A stretch of 12,601 nucleotides of DNA from Hyphomicrobiales bacterium (GTDB lineage Bacteria > Pseudomonadota > Alphaproteobacteria > Rhizobiales > Beijerinckiaceae): NCBI GenBank assembly GCA_025363375.1, contig JANYDZ010000363.1, forward strand, positions 1 to 12,601. The letters are read 5' to 3'. The translations under genes were made by a program, and so were the position numbers. Below the pieces are notes generated by a model. That model worked only from the letters and a program-made list of their open reading frames with translations. It searched no databases and was not told the DNA's origin. Shown in pieces: positions 6,964 through 12,601 of this stretch; position 1 is the first letter of the stretch; every line of letters starts with the position of its first letter.

Positions 6964-7083
6964 CGACCGTGCCTCGACCGCCATCGACCTGTGGACTGTC
7001 CTCCCCTCCCGCGGTCCCGTATTGTTCCGCCAGAGCAACCTTGCTAAGAGGCCAACGACTGGCTGGGATCAGGGGAATCGAGG

Positions 7084-8028
7084 ATGGCCGACGGGATGAA
7101 GATACTGGCCGGCAATTCCAATCGCGCCCTTGCGGACGCGATCGCCGCCTATCTCGGCCTGCCGCTCTGCCGCTGCCAGGTGCGCCGCTTCGCGGACATG
7201 GAAATTTTTGTCGAAATTCAGGAAAACGTGCGGGGCGCGGATACATTTATCATTCAGTCGACGTCGTTTCCGACCAATGACCATCTGATGGAACTGCTCA
7301 TCATGTCGGACGCGTTGCGCCGGGCTTCGGCGCGCCGGATCACCGCCGTGGTGCCGTATTTCGGCTATGCGCGGCAGGACCGCAAACCGGGCCCGCGCAC
7401 GCCGATTTCGGCGAAACTCGTCGCCAATATGATTACCCGCGCCGGCGCCGACCGGGTGCTGACGGTCGATCTGCACGCCGGCCAGATCCAGGGGTTTTTC
7501 GATATTCCCACCGACAACCTTTTCGCCGCGCCCGCCATGGTGCGCGACATCAAGGAAAAGGTCGATCACAAGAACGCCATGGTGGTGTCGCCCGATGTCG
7601 GCGGCGTGGTGCGCGCCCGCGCCATCGCCAAACGCATCGACGCGCCGCTGGCCATCGTCGACAAACGCCGCGAGCGCGCCGGCGAATCCGAGGTGATGAA
7701 CATTATTGGCGACGTCGAGGGCAAGAGCTGCATCCTCATCGACGACATCGTCGATTCCGGCGGCACGCTCTGCAACGCGGCGGAAGCCTTGCTCGCGCAG
7801 GGCGCGCGCGACGTGCGCGCCTACATCACGCACGGCGTGCTTTCGGGCGGCGCCGTCGCCCGGGTGTCGGCCTCCAAGCTAAAAGAGCTTGTCGTCACCG
7901 ATACTATCCAACCGACGGAGGCCATGCGTTCCTCGAAGAACATCCGCGTGCTTTCCATTGCCCCTCTGATCGGCGAAGCCATCGCCCGCACGGCGCGCGA
8001 GGAAAGCGTGTCGAGCCTGTTTGATTGA
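7084..8028 (+). CDS. prs: Ribose-phosphate pyrophosphokinase (PRPP synthetase)
   Basis: Cytoplasmic enzyme that makes 5-phosphoribosyl 1-diphosphate from ribose 5-phosphate and ATP, the precursor for purines, pyrimidines, NAD, His and Trp. The 314 residues match the class I family length. Diagnostic motifs are intact: GNSNRALADAIAAYLG near the N-terminus, the nucleotide/metal segment YFGYARQDRK at 92-101, VDLHAGQIQGFFDIP at 128-142 with the conserved H131, the flexible catalytic loop VDKRRERAGESEV at 192-204 with K194 and R196, and the PRPP-binding loop DDIVDSGGT at 220-228. The ATG at 7084 has AGGGG eight bases upstream; MKILAGNSN four codons later is the alternative start. Neighbours on both sides are accessory genes rather than translation or nucleotide genes. 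A long leader (>300 bp) with hairpins may carry its control. Confidence 0.97.
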   Translation: MADGMKILAGNSNRALADAIAAYLGLPLCRCQVRRFADMEIFVEIQENVRGADTFIIQSTSFPTNDHLMELLIMSDALRRASARRITAVVPYFGYARQDRKPGPRTPISAKLVANMITRAGADRVLTVDLHAGQIQGFFDIPTDNLFAAPAMVRDIKEKVDHKNAMVVSPDVGGVVRARAIAKRIDAPLAIVDKRRERAGESEVMNIIGDVEGKSCILIDDIVDSGGTLCNAAEALLAQGARDVRAYITHGVLSGGAVARVSASKLKELVVTDTIQPTEAMRSSKNIRVLSIAPLIGEAIARTAREESVSSLFD

Positions 8029-8180
8029 CGCTATCTAAATCGCCAGGTTCGGCGAAAGCGGAAAATCCAGTTGGGGAAAAAAGCGGCGCGCGATCGGCCG
8101 CGCGGGGCATGTTGACGCCAACAGCCTGAACCGGCCGCCCTGTCGAAACGGCGCGCCAGCCGCTTCATTGCATTCGAATT

Positions 8181-8231
8181 GTTCAACGTTAGACTTGGAT
8201 CAATGCAAGGCTTGGTTCAACGTTGGGCTTG
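8181..8231. repeat. Direct repeat upstream of the NMT1-type binding protein
   Basis: GTTCAACGTT occurs exactly at 8181-8190 and 8215-8224. Including the following bases, 15 of 17 positions match (8181-8197 against 8215-8231). The start-to-start distance is 34 bp, about three helical turns. The core AACGTT is palindromic. An inverted pair, TTGCATT (8168-8174) and AATGCAA (8202-8208), brackets the first copy. The second copy ends about 30 bp before the GTG start, so protein bound there could block transcription or translation. Confidence 0.5.
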
Positions 8232-8248
8232 CGCGCCGACTTGCGTAC

Positions 8249-8254
8249 AGGGAG
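8249..8254 (+). promoter_or_regulatory. Ribosome binding site deciding the GTG start of the NMT1-type SBP
   Basis: AGGGAG ends seven bases before the GTG at 8262. The only nearby ATG (8258) is in another frame. An in-frame TTG at 8223 has no such site. Confidence 0.65.
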
Positions 8255-8261
8255 ACGATGC

Positions 8262-9335
8262 GTGACAGCTATTTTCCGACCGACGCGGCGAAGCTGTGTC
8301 GGGACGTTCGGCGTCACGATCCTCGCTGCGGCGGCGCCAGGCGCCATTCCCCGGTCGGCACGCGCGCAGACGGCCCGAATCAAGGTTGGCGTCAACCAGA
8401 GCGCCGCCGACCTGCCTTATTTCATCGCGTTGGAAACCGGCATCTTCGCCGCCGCCGGGCTCGACGTTGAACTGATACCGTTCAGATCGACAACCGAAAT
8501 GATCGCGCCGCTTGGAACCGGGAGTCTGGACGTTGGCGGCGGCGGCGCCACGGCGGGCCTCTACAACGCGGTCGGGCGCGGCCTCAAATTGCGTCTCGTG
8601 GCCGACAAGGCCTCCGCGACCAGCCCGGAATATTCGCCGCTTGTGCTGCTGGTGCGCAAGGCGCTGATCGAGACCGGGGAGGTGAGAACGCTCGCCGACC
8701 TGAAGGGCCGCAAATTTGGCAATATCTCGCCTGGCGGCAGCGGGGAAAGCCTCACCAATGAATTCATGAAACAGGTCGGTCTGGGCTTTAGCGACGTGGA
8801 AAGCGTCTATCTGCCGCCCCCGCAACTCGCCGCGGCGTTCGAAAACGGCGCGCTTCCCGCCTCTATCATGACCGAACCTTCCGCCTCAATTCTCATCCGG
8901 CGCGGCACGGCGAGCCTCTGGGCGACCTGTGGCGAAGTCTATCCGAACATGCAGGTCGCGGCGATTTATTATGGCAAGAGCATTCTGGAAAATCCACGGC
9001 TCGGCCAAAGGTTTATGAACGCCTATATCGCGGCCGCGCGTGTTTACAACGACGCCCTGGCCAATGGAAAATTCGCCGGCGACCGGGGCGAAAAACTCGT
9101 TGCGATTCTCGCCAAATACACCGGCCAGGCGGATATAGACGTGATCCGCGGCGCCAGGCCCCATGGCGTCAATCCCGACGGCGGCCTGTTCATGCCGGGC
9201 CTTGAGAAAGATTTCGCCTTCTTCAAGGCGCGGGGATTGATCGAGACCGATGTCAGGGTTGAAAACGTCGTCGATCATTCCTTTGCCCGGGAAGCCGTGG
9301 CCCGTCTGGGTCCCTGGCGGCGGTCCGCGAACTGA
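8262..9335 (+). CDS. Orphan ABC-type periplasmic binding protein (NMT1/SsuA/TauA-like)
   Basis: Secreted solute-binding protein of 357 residues. The N-terminus has TRRSCVG before a hydrophobic stretch and a probable cut after SARA (A35). The twin arginine makes Tat export possible, but it lacks the full consensus. The body fits the nitrate/sulfonate/taurine/thiamine-precursor group: IKVGVNQSAADLPYFIALETGIFAAAGLDVELIPF at 40-74, then a TTEMIAPLGTGSLDVGGGG block (77-95) that lines the binding cleft in this family. The GTG start is set by its ribosome binding site. No permease or ATPase gene adjoins it: prs is upstream and a convergent VOC gene downstream, 16 bp after the stop. It may serve a transporter elsewhere or act as a sensor ligand-binder. 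Substrate unknown. Confidence 0.88.
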   Translation: MTAIFRPTRRSCVGTFGVTILAAAAPGAIPRSARAQTARIKVGVNQSAADLPYFIALETGIFAAAGLDVELIPFRSTTEMIAPLGTGSLDVGGGGATAGLYNAVGRGLKLRLVADKASATSPEYSPLVLLVRKALIETGEVRTLADLKGRKFGNISPGGSGESLTNEFMKQVGLGFSDVESVYLPPPQLAAAFENGALPASIMTEPSASILIRRGTASLWATCGEVYPNMQVAAIYYGKSILENPRLGQRFMNAYIAAARVYNDALANGKFAGDRGEKLVAILAKYTGQADIDVIRGARPHGVNPDGGLFMPGLEKDFAFFKARGLIETDVRVENVVDHSFAREAVARLGPWRRSAN

Positions 9336-9351
9336 CCGGGCCGCCGCGCCG

Positions 9352-9762
9352 TCAGCCTTTGACGGACTTGCTAACCCGCGCCGCCGCCTCGCTCACTTCG
9401 TAGCCACGAACCGAGAGGTCGAACATATTGCCATCGGGATCGGTTCCGCGGGTTTCCGCGAACGCGCGGTCGATGGGACGCCGGCGTGGCGCACGGGCGC
9501 CATTGACGACCATGCGTTCGGCGATCGCGTCCTGATCCTCGACCAGAAAGCCGAAATGATTGAGCCCGGAAGGCTTGCCTTCGGCCTTGTTCGGCAACAG
9601 CGCGAGTGTAATATACCCATCCGTCACGAACACCGCCGCGCCCGGCTCGTCCATCGGCAACCGCGTCATGTCGAATGTTTGTTCATAGAAGCGCGCCAGA
9701 CGTTCCGGGTCGAGCGAAATGATGGCGAGATGCCGGATTTTCGGCCTGGATTGCGCGGACAT
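9352..9762 (-). CDS. VOC superfamily protein (glyoxalase/extradiol-dioxygenase fold)
   Basis: A 136-residue protein with one vicinal-oxygen-chelate domain. It opens with the beta-strand and helix IRHLAIISLDPERLARFYEQTF, followed by GLNHFGFLVED and the usual closing strand DPDGNMFDLS. Expected metal ligands are H11, H69 and the acidic residue of the last strand, which here is D115 where most family members have Glu. Such single-domain proteins dimerise; reactions range from lyases and dioxygenases to drug-binding resistance proteins, so the activity is open. The ATG at 9762 has GGGGAGG five bases upstream. The gene is convergent with the NMT1-type binding protein and divergent from the FAD oxidoreductase across a 129-bp gap that must hold both promoters. 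Confidence 0.85.
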   Translation of the reverse strand: MSAQSRPKIRHLAIISLDPERLARFYEQTFDMTRLPMDEPGAAVFVTDGYITLALLPNKAEGKPSGLNHFGFLVEDQDAIAERMVVNGARAPRRRPIDRAFAETRGTDPDGNMFDLSVRGYEVSEAAARVSKSVKG

Positions 9763-9891
9763 GAAAGCCTCCCCGATACATCTGAAGCGTCTTTGTAGGC
9801 GTTTATCGCGGAATGCGAAAGCGCGCGGCGGCGCGGCTGACCGAGCGCGCCATCGGCTTCACGCCGGCGCCTGAAGACACAGGTATTTTCC

Positions 9892-11256
9892 ATGGGCCTC
9901 GCGCGTTCCGAACATTCCAATCCCGAGACGCCGGGAGAAGTCGCCACGGGCACGCGCGTTGTGCGTCGCGACGCGCGCGCGAGCGCGCAGCGCGTCGCCT
10001 GCGATATTTGCGTCGTCGGCTCGGGGGCCGCCGGCATGTCCGCCGCTCTGGAGGCGGCGCGGCTGGGGCGGCGCGTCGTGCTGGTGGATTCGCTCCCCGT
10101 TCTGGGCGGGCAGGCGGTAAATTCCATCATCGGCACATTCTGCGGACTCTTCTCCAACGGCAATCACGGCTTTCAATTTACGCATGGGATCGCCGACGAA
10201 ATCCTGCGCGACCTCGGCGGCATGGAAAAGAAGCTCCATTACCGGCACGGTCCCGTGACGACCGTGGTTTACTACGACGAAATCGCGCTGGGGCGCTGGG
10301 TCGAGGAGAGCGTGCGCAAGGCGGGAATCGTCACGATTCTCGGCGCGGTCATGCGCGGCGTTCAGCGCTGCGGGCGCCGCGCGACGGCGCTGGAACTGGC
10401 GACGCGCTACGGCGATGTGATTGTCGAAGCCACGGGTTTTGTCGATGCGTCCGGCGACGCGGCGCTGGCGTGGCTGGGCGGCTTTGCGTGCCGGGAACCG
10501 GAGGGCGTGCCGGTGTTCGGCACGCAGATGGTGGCGCTGGAAGGCATCGTTGAGGCCGCGCATCCCACGCGCGCGGAACTCGCGGCGAAGATGCAGGAGA
10601 AGGGCGATTCCTACGGCCTGCTGCGCCGCAATTGCGTCTCCTTTGTCATTCCCGGGCGCAATATCGCGGTGCTCAACATGACGCATACCCAGACGCCGCT
10701 GGAGCCTCTCGCCGCGTCAAAAGCGACGCTTGAGGGCAAGGCGCAGGCGGACCTTTCGGTGAAATTTCTCATGGCGGAATTTCCCGCGTGTTTCGGCAAG
10801 GCGAATGTGCGCGGCTACGGCATGCCCGGGATCCGGCAGACGCGCTGGATCGTCGGGCGCCATCAGCTCACCCTTGATGAGGTCAGGCGCGGCCACAGGC
10901 ATCACGACGCCATCGGCCGCACGGCGTGGCCCGTCGAGTTGCACGACACCGGCGCCGGCTACGCGTGGCAGACTTTCCCCGAAGAGCACGCGCATTACAT
11001 CCCCCTGGGCTCGCTCATTCCCGAAGACGCCGACAATATTTGCGCGGCGGGACGCTGCATCGACGCCGATCTTGCGGCGCTCTCCAGCGTGCGCGTCATG
11101 GGCCCTTGCATGGCGATGGGCGCGGCGGCGGCGCACGCGCTCGACCTGGCGGGTTCCGGCAGCGTGCGGCAGATCGACGTCGCCGCGCTGCAGAAGCGCC
11201 TGAGCGACAATCTGGATCGCCGGGATGGCGGCGGAAAAGACCGCAATACGCGTTGA
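9892..11256 (+). CDS. FAD-dependent oxidoreductase (FAD_oxidored family)
   Basis: A 454-residue flavoprotein. The dinucleotide-binding fold is at 37-66: DICVVGSGAAGMSAALEA, then RVVLVD, with GxGxxG at G43, G45 and G48. A short loop PVLGGQAVNSIIGTFCGLF follows, in a position typical of this family. ATGFVDASGDAALAWLGG at 180-197 and IRQTRWIVGRHQLT at 314-327 are further family blocks. The C-terminal FAD contact is NICAAGRCIDADLAALSSVRVMGPCMAMGAAAAHA (382-416). The first ~35 residues are polar and poorly conserved-looking. The ATG at 9892 has only a weak upstream AGG, so a later start is possible, but no better one stands out. No signal peptide is seen, so it is probably cytoplasmic. A binding-protein gene follows 49 bp later, suggesting that both act on the same compound, which is unknown. 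Confidence 0.88.
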   Translation: MGLARSEHSNPETPGEVATGTRVVRRDARASAQRVACDICVVGSGAAGMSAALEAARLGRRVVLVDSLPVLGGQAVNSIIGTFCGLFSNGNHGFQFTHGIADEILRDLGGMEKKLHYRHGPVTTVVYYDEIALGRWVEESVRKAGIVTILGAVMRGVQRCGRRATALELATRYGDVIVEATGFVDASGDAALAWLGGFACREPEGVPVFGTQMVALEGIVEAAHPTRAELAAKMQEKGDSYGLLRRNCVSFVIPGRNIAVLNMTHTQTPLEPLAASKATLEGKAQADLSVKFLMAEFPACFGKANVRGYGMPGIRQTRWIVGRHQLTLDEVRRGHRHHDAIGRTAWPVELHDTGAGYAWQTFPEEHAHYIPLGSLIPEDADNICAAGRCIDADLAALSSVRVMGPCMAMGAAAAHALDLAGSGSVRQIDVAALQKRLSDNLDRRDGGGKDRNTR

Positions 11257-11305
11257 CGAAAGCGCCGCGCCGGCTAACTTGCGCGCACAACTTCAGGGAA
11301 CCGCC

Positions 11306-12349
11306 ATGCAAGACAGATTTTCAAGCACTCGCCGCGCCGCGCTTGCCGCGTTGATCGCTCTCGGCATTGCGCCCGCCCGCGCGCAGCAGGACGCCGCGTG
11401 GGAGAAAGTCGTCGCGAGCGCGAAAGCCGAGAAGGAACTGGTGCTGTACACGGCGCTCGCCGGCGATCCCACGTTGAAGGCCATCACGCAGGCGTTCACG
11501 GCGAAATACGGCGTCGCCGTCAATATGCTGGAGGGGCGCGGCTCGGATATTCGCGAACGCGCGCGCGTGGAGCAGGGCGCCAATCGATTTATCGCCGACA
11601 TCACCTACACGTCGGAAGGGCAGGCGCGGCTCATTGCGCGCGAGGACAAGACCTACGTGCCGCACGAGGCGACGCCCATGTCCAGGGGCCTGTCGCCGAA
11701 ATTCGCGGCCATGACGAGCAACGGGCTCTTCGCGCCGGTGATGACCATTCCCTACGGCATTCTCGTCAACACCGCGACGGTGAAGCCGGAGGATGAGCCC
11801 AAATCCTGGGCGGACCTTTCACTGCCCAGGTGGAAGGGCAGGATTCTGCTCGACGATACGCGCGCCATCGGCGGCGGCTATCTCATGTTTTTCGCGCAAT
11901 GGCAGGCGCAGGGGCTTGGCGAAAAATTCCACGAAGCGCTCGCCGCCAACGAGCCGGTGATGACGCGCGACCTTCGCGAGGGGCCGCGCCGCGTGGCGCG
12001 CGGCGAATATCAGGTTTACATCCCCTATATCCTCTCCGACATCGGCAACCAGAAGGGCCTGCCGGTGAAGGCGGTCATCCCGAGCGAAGGCGCGCCATTC
12101 GTGCTTTACGGCAACGTCATGATGCGAAGCGCGCCACACCCGAACGCGGCGCGTCTCTACATCGATTTCCTCATGTCGGAAGAGGTCCAGCTCATGTGGG
12201 CGAAGACCGGCATGGGGCCGACGCGGGAAGGGCTTGGCGACAAAATCCCGGCGGACGCGCGCGCCTACGCGAACGCCAGGCTGATGGGCACGACGGACCC
12301 GGACAGGCAGGAAGAGGGACTGGCGCTGGCGAAGAGGATTTATAAGTAG
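11306..12349 (+). CDS. Periplasmic solute-binding protein, iron(III)/Fbp-like family 1
   Basis: A 347-residue binding protein. The signal peptide is MQDRFSSTRRAALAALIALGIAPARA, cut after A26; STRRAAL allows Tat export, though Sec is equally likely. The mature part reads as the Fbp-like group: KELVLYTALAGDPTLKAITQAFTAKYGV at 43-70, RFIADITYTSEGQARLI at 94-110, IPYGILVNTATVKP at 149-162, and ARLYIDFLMSEEVQLMWAKTGMGPTREG near the C-terminus. Length is normal for the family, without the long helical tail of the binding protein at 5259-6578. The ATG at 11306 has AGGGA six bases upstream; the open frame back to 11225 overlaps the FAD gene and would hide the signal peptide. Probable second gene of an operon with the FAD oxidoreductase. 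No permease or ATPase follows; the next gene is a tRNA. Confidence 0.9.
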   Translation: MQDRFSSTRRAALAALIALGIAPARAQQDAAWEKVVASAKAEKELVLYTALAGDPTLKAITQAFTAKYGVAVNMLEGRGSDIRERARVEQGANRFIADITYTSEGQARLIAREDKTYVPHEATPMSRGLSPKFAAMTSNGLFAPVMTIPYGILVNTATVKPEDEPKSWADLSLPRWKGRILLDDTRAIGGGYLMFFAQWQAQGLGEKFHEALAANEPVMTRDLREGPRRVARGEYQVYIPYILSDIGNQKGLPVKAVIPSEGAPFVLYGNVMMRSAPHPNAARLYIDFLMSEEVQLMWAKTGMGPTREGLGDKIPADARAYANARLMGTTDPDRQEEGLALAKRIYK

Positions 12350-12365
12350 CGATTGGGCGCGCACC

Positions 12366-12419
12366 GGGCTCAAACCGCGCGCGACGGCCCGCTTCAAGAT
12401 GAGCCCTTGTCGCGCGCGG
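12366..12419. repeat. Interleaved inverted repeats after the SBP gene (possible terminator)
   Basis: A perfect 11-bp inverted repeat, CCGCGCGCGAC at 12375-12385 and GTCGCGCGCGG at 12409-12419, begins 26 bp after the stop codon. A second perfect 7-bp pair, GGGCTCA (12366-12372) and TGAGCCC (12400-12406), interleaves with it in the order a-b-a'-b'. The 11-bp stem may end transcription of the upstream operon, although no T-run follows. Its right arm covers the -35 box of the tRNA promoter. Confidence 0.55.
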
Positions 12420-12435
12420 AACCGGCGTCTATAAG
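12407..12435 (+). promoter_or_regulatory. Sigma70-type promoter for tRNA-Pro
   Basis: TTGTCG at 12407-12412 and TATAAG at 12430-12435 are separated by exactly 17 bp. Transcription would start near 12442, giving a 5' leader of about 37 bases before the tRNA. The GC-containing sequence after the -10 box is of the kind seen at stringently controlled stable-RNA promoters. Confidence 0.6.
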
Positions 12436-12478
12436 CGCATCGAATTCGACGGGTGCCCAAGCGGCGCCGCCGAAGAGT

Positions 12479-12555
12479 CGGAGTGTAGCGCAGCCTGGTA
12501 GCGCACCTCGTTCGGGACGAGGGGGTCGGAGGTTCGAATCCTCTCACTCCGACCA
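12479..12555 (+). tRNA. tRNA-Pro, anticodon CGG
   Basis: A 77-base tRNA with encoded CCA. The acceptor stem CGGAGTG pairs with CACTCCG (12545-12551), followed by A and CCA at 12552-12555. The D arm is GCGC-AGCCTGGTA-GCGC. The anticodon stem CCTCG/CGAGG encloses TTCGGGA, with anticodon CGG at 12513-12515, which reads CCG codons. The T arm contains GGTTCGAATCC. The sequence closely resembles Escherichia coli proK as I recall it. No duplicated 3' end, integrase or attachment site is visible in the window. Confidence 0.97.
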
Positions 12556-12567
12556 ATTTCCCGGTTC

Positions 12568-12588
12568 AGAGTGCTTTTAAAGCGCTCT
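12568..12588 (+). terminator. Possible weak terminator after tRNA-Pro
   Basis: AGAGTGC (12568-12574) pairs with GCGCTCT (12582-12588), including one U-G wobble, around the loop TTTTAAA. The stem can extend inwards through TTT/AAA. It starts 13 bases after the tRNA 3' end, a usual terminator position, but only two T residues are close by and there is no T-run. Confidence 0.4.
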
Positions 12589-12601
12589 TGCATCGCCGCA
12601 A

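Larger units (their letters stand above)
6579..7083. other. Divergent intergenic region between ABC operon and prs
   Basis: 505 bp with no supportable gene. It should hold the promoters of both the minus-strand ABC operon and plus-strand prs. Visible elements are a 13-bp tandem repeat (6673-6711), AT-rich inverted repeats (6830-6878), a perfect 12-bp palindrome-like GCCTC-AG-GAGGC (6853-6864), an inverted CTAGGA/TCCTAG pair (6890-6895 and 6933-6938) and an 8-bp all-GC hairpin (6938-6963). TTGACT at 6886-6891 resembles a plus-strand -35 box but has no good -10 at normal spacing. TATTGT at 7020-7025 is a possible -10 box for prs with a weak -35 (CTGTCC at 6996-7001). Neither promoter is secure. 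Confidence 0.5.

Noticed and set aside
6916..7047. Possible 43-codon leader peptide (ATG at 6916) upstream of prs
   Set aside because: The best Shine-Dalgarno, AGGAGGG at 6892-6898, is 17 bases away, which is too far. The composition is Pro/Arg/Cys-rich like random GC-rich sequence, and it spans the GC hairpin.
8084..8105. Possible prs terminator hairpin in a CG-rich stretch
   Set aside because: Only about six base pairs can form, all CG alternation, and no T-run follows.
11225..11305. Earlier in-frame start of the third binding protein overlapping the FAD oxidoreductase
   Set aside because: It would hide the signal peptide. The ATG at 11306 has AGGGA at proper spacing.
12353..12580. Short plus-strand open frame across the tRNA
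   Set aside because: It runs through a certain tRNA gene and its promoter, without a ribosome binding site or conserved features.
12479..12601. tRNA-Pro as an integration site for a genomic island
   Set aside because: No repeat of the tRNA 3' end, no integrase and no mobility gene occurs in the window.

Overview
The window is GC-rich DNA, heavy in GCG/CGC codons, and looks like the chromosome of an alphaproteobacterium. The support is the codon use, the strongly conserved ribose-phosphate pyrophosphokinase, an Alphaproteobacteria-style small lipoprotein and several solute-binding proteins (SBPs) of the kind abundant in that class. A rhizobial-order organism (Hyphomicrobiales) is my best guess, but this is inference from style. 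No phage, transposase, CRISPR array or plasmid function is visible. All genes look intact.

Layout, left to right. (1) 27-1313, minus strand: a phthalate-dioxygenase-type Rieske oxygenase with no reductase gene beside it. Its leader carries an 11-bp inverted repeat and, further up, a FixK/FNR-like box. (2) 1827-2450, plus strand: a small lipoprotein of unknown function. (3) 2447-6578, minus strand: a complete three-gene ABC importer operon, in the order binding protein, fused double-domain permease, ATPase. Both gene junctions overlap by 4 nt. Its last gene and the lipoprotein converge and share the bases of their stop codons. (4) 6579-7083: a 505-bp divergent intergenic region with a 13-bp tandem repeat and several inverted repeats. 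(5) 7084-8028, plus strand: prs, the housekeeping PRPP synthetase. (6) 8262-9335, plus strand: an orphan NMT1/SsuA-type binding protein with a repeated motif upstream. (7) 9352-9762, minus strand: a small VOC (glyoxalase/dioxygenase superfamily) protein. (8) 9892-12349, plus strand: an FAD-dependent oxidoreductase followed 49 bp later by a third SBP, probably one operon. (9) 12479-12555, plus strand: tRNA-Pro(CGG), with a good sigma70-type promoter that overlaps one arm of an interleaved inverted-repeat structure.

How the genes may work together. The core functions (prs, tRNA-Pro) sit among accessory uptake and oxidation genes: a Rieske oxygenase, an FAD oxidoreductase, a VOC protein and three periplasmic binding proteins of two families. 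Only one binding protein has its own permease and ATPase. The obvious but unproven reading is an accessory region for scavenging and oxidising small organic compounds, in which orphan binding proteins may share the one transporter or use transporters elsewhere. I see no convincing new multi-gene system. The items most worth a second look are regulatory and repeat structures in the intergenic regions, the helical C-terminal extension on the first binding protein, and the possible insertion of the ABC operon between the lipoprotein and prs.
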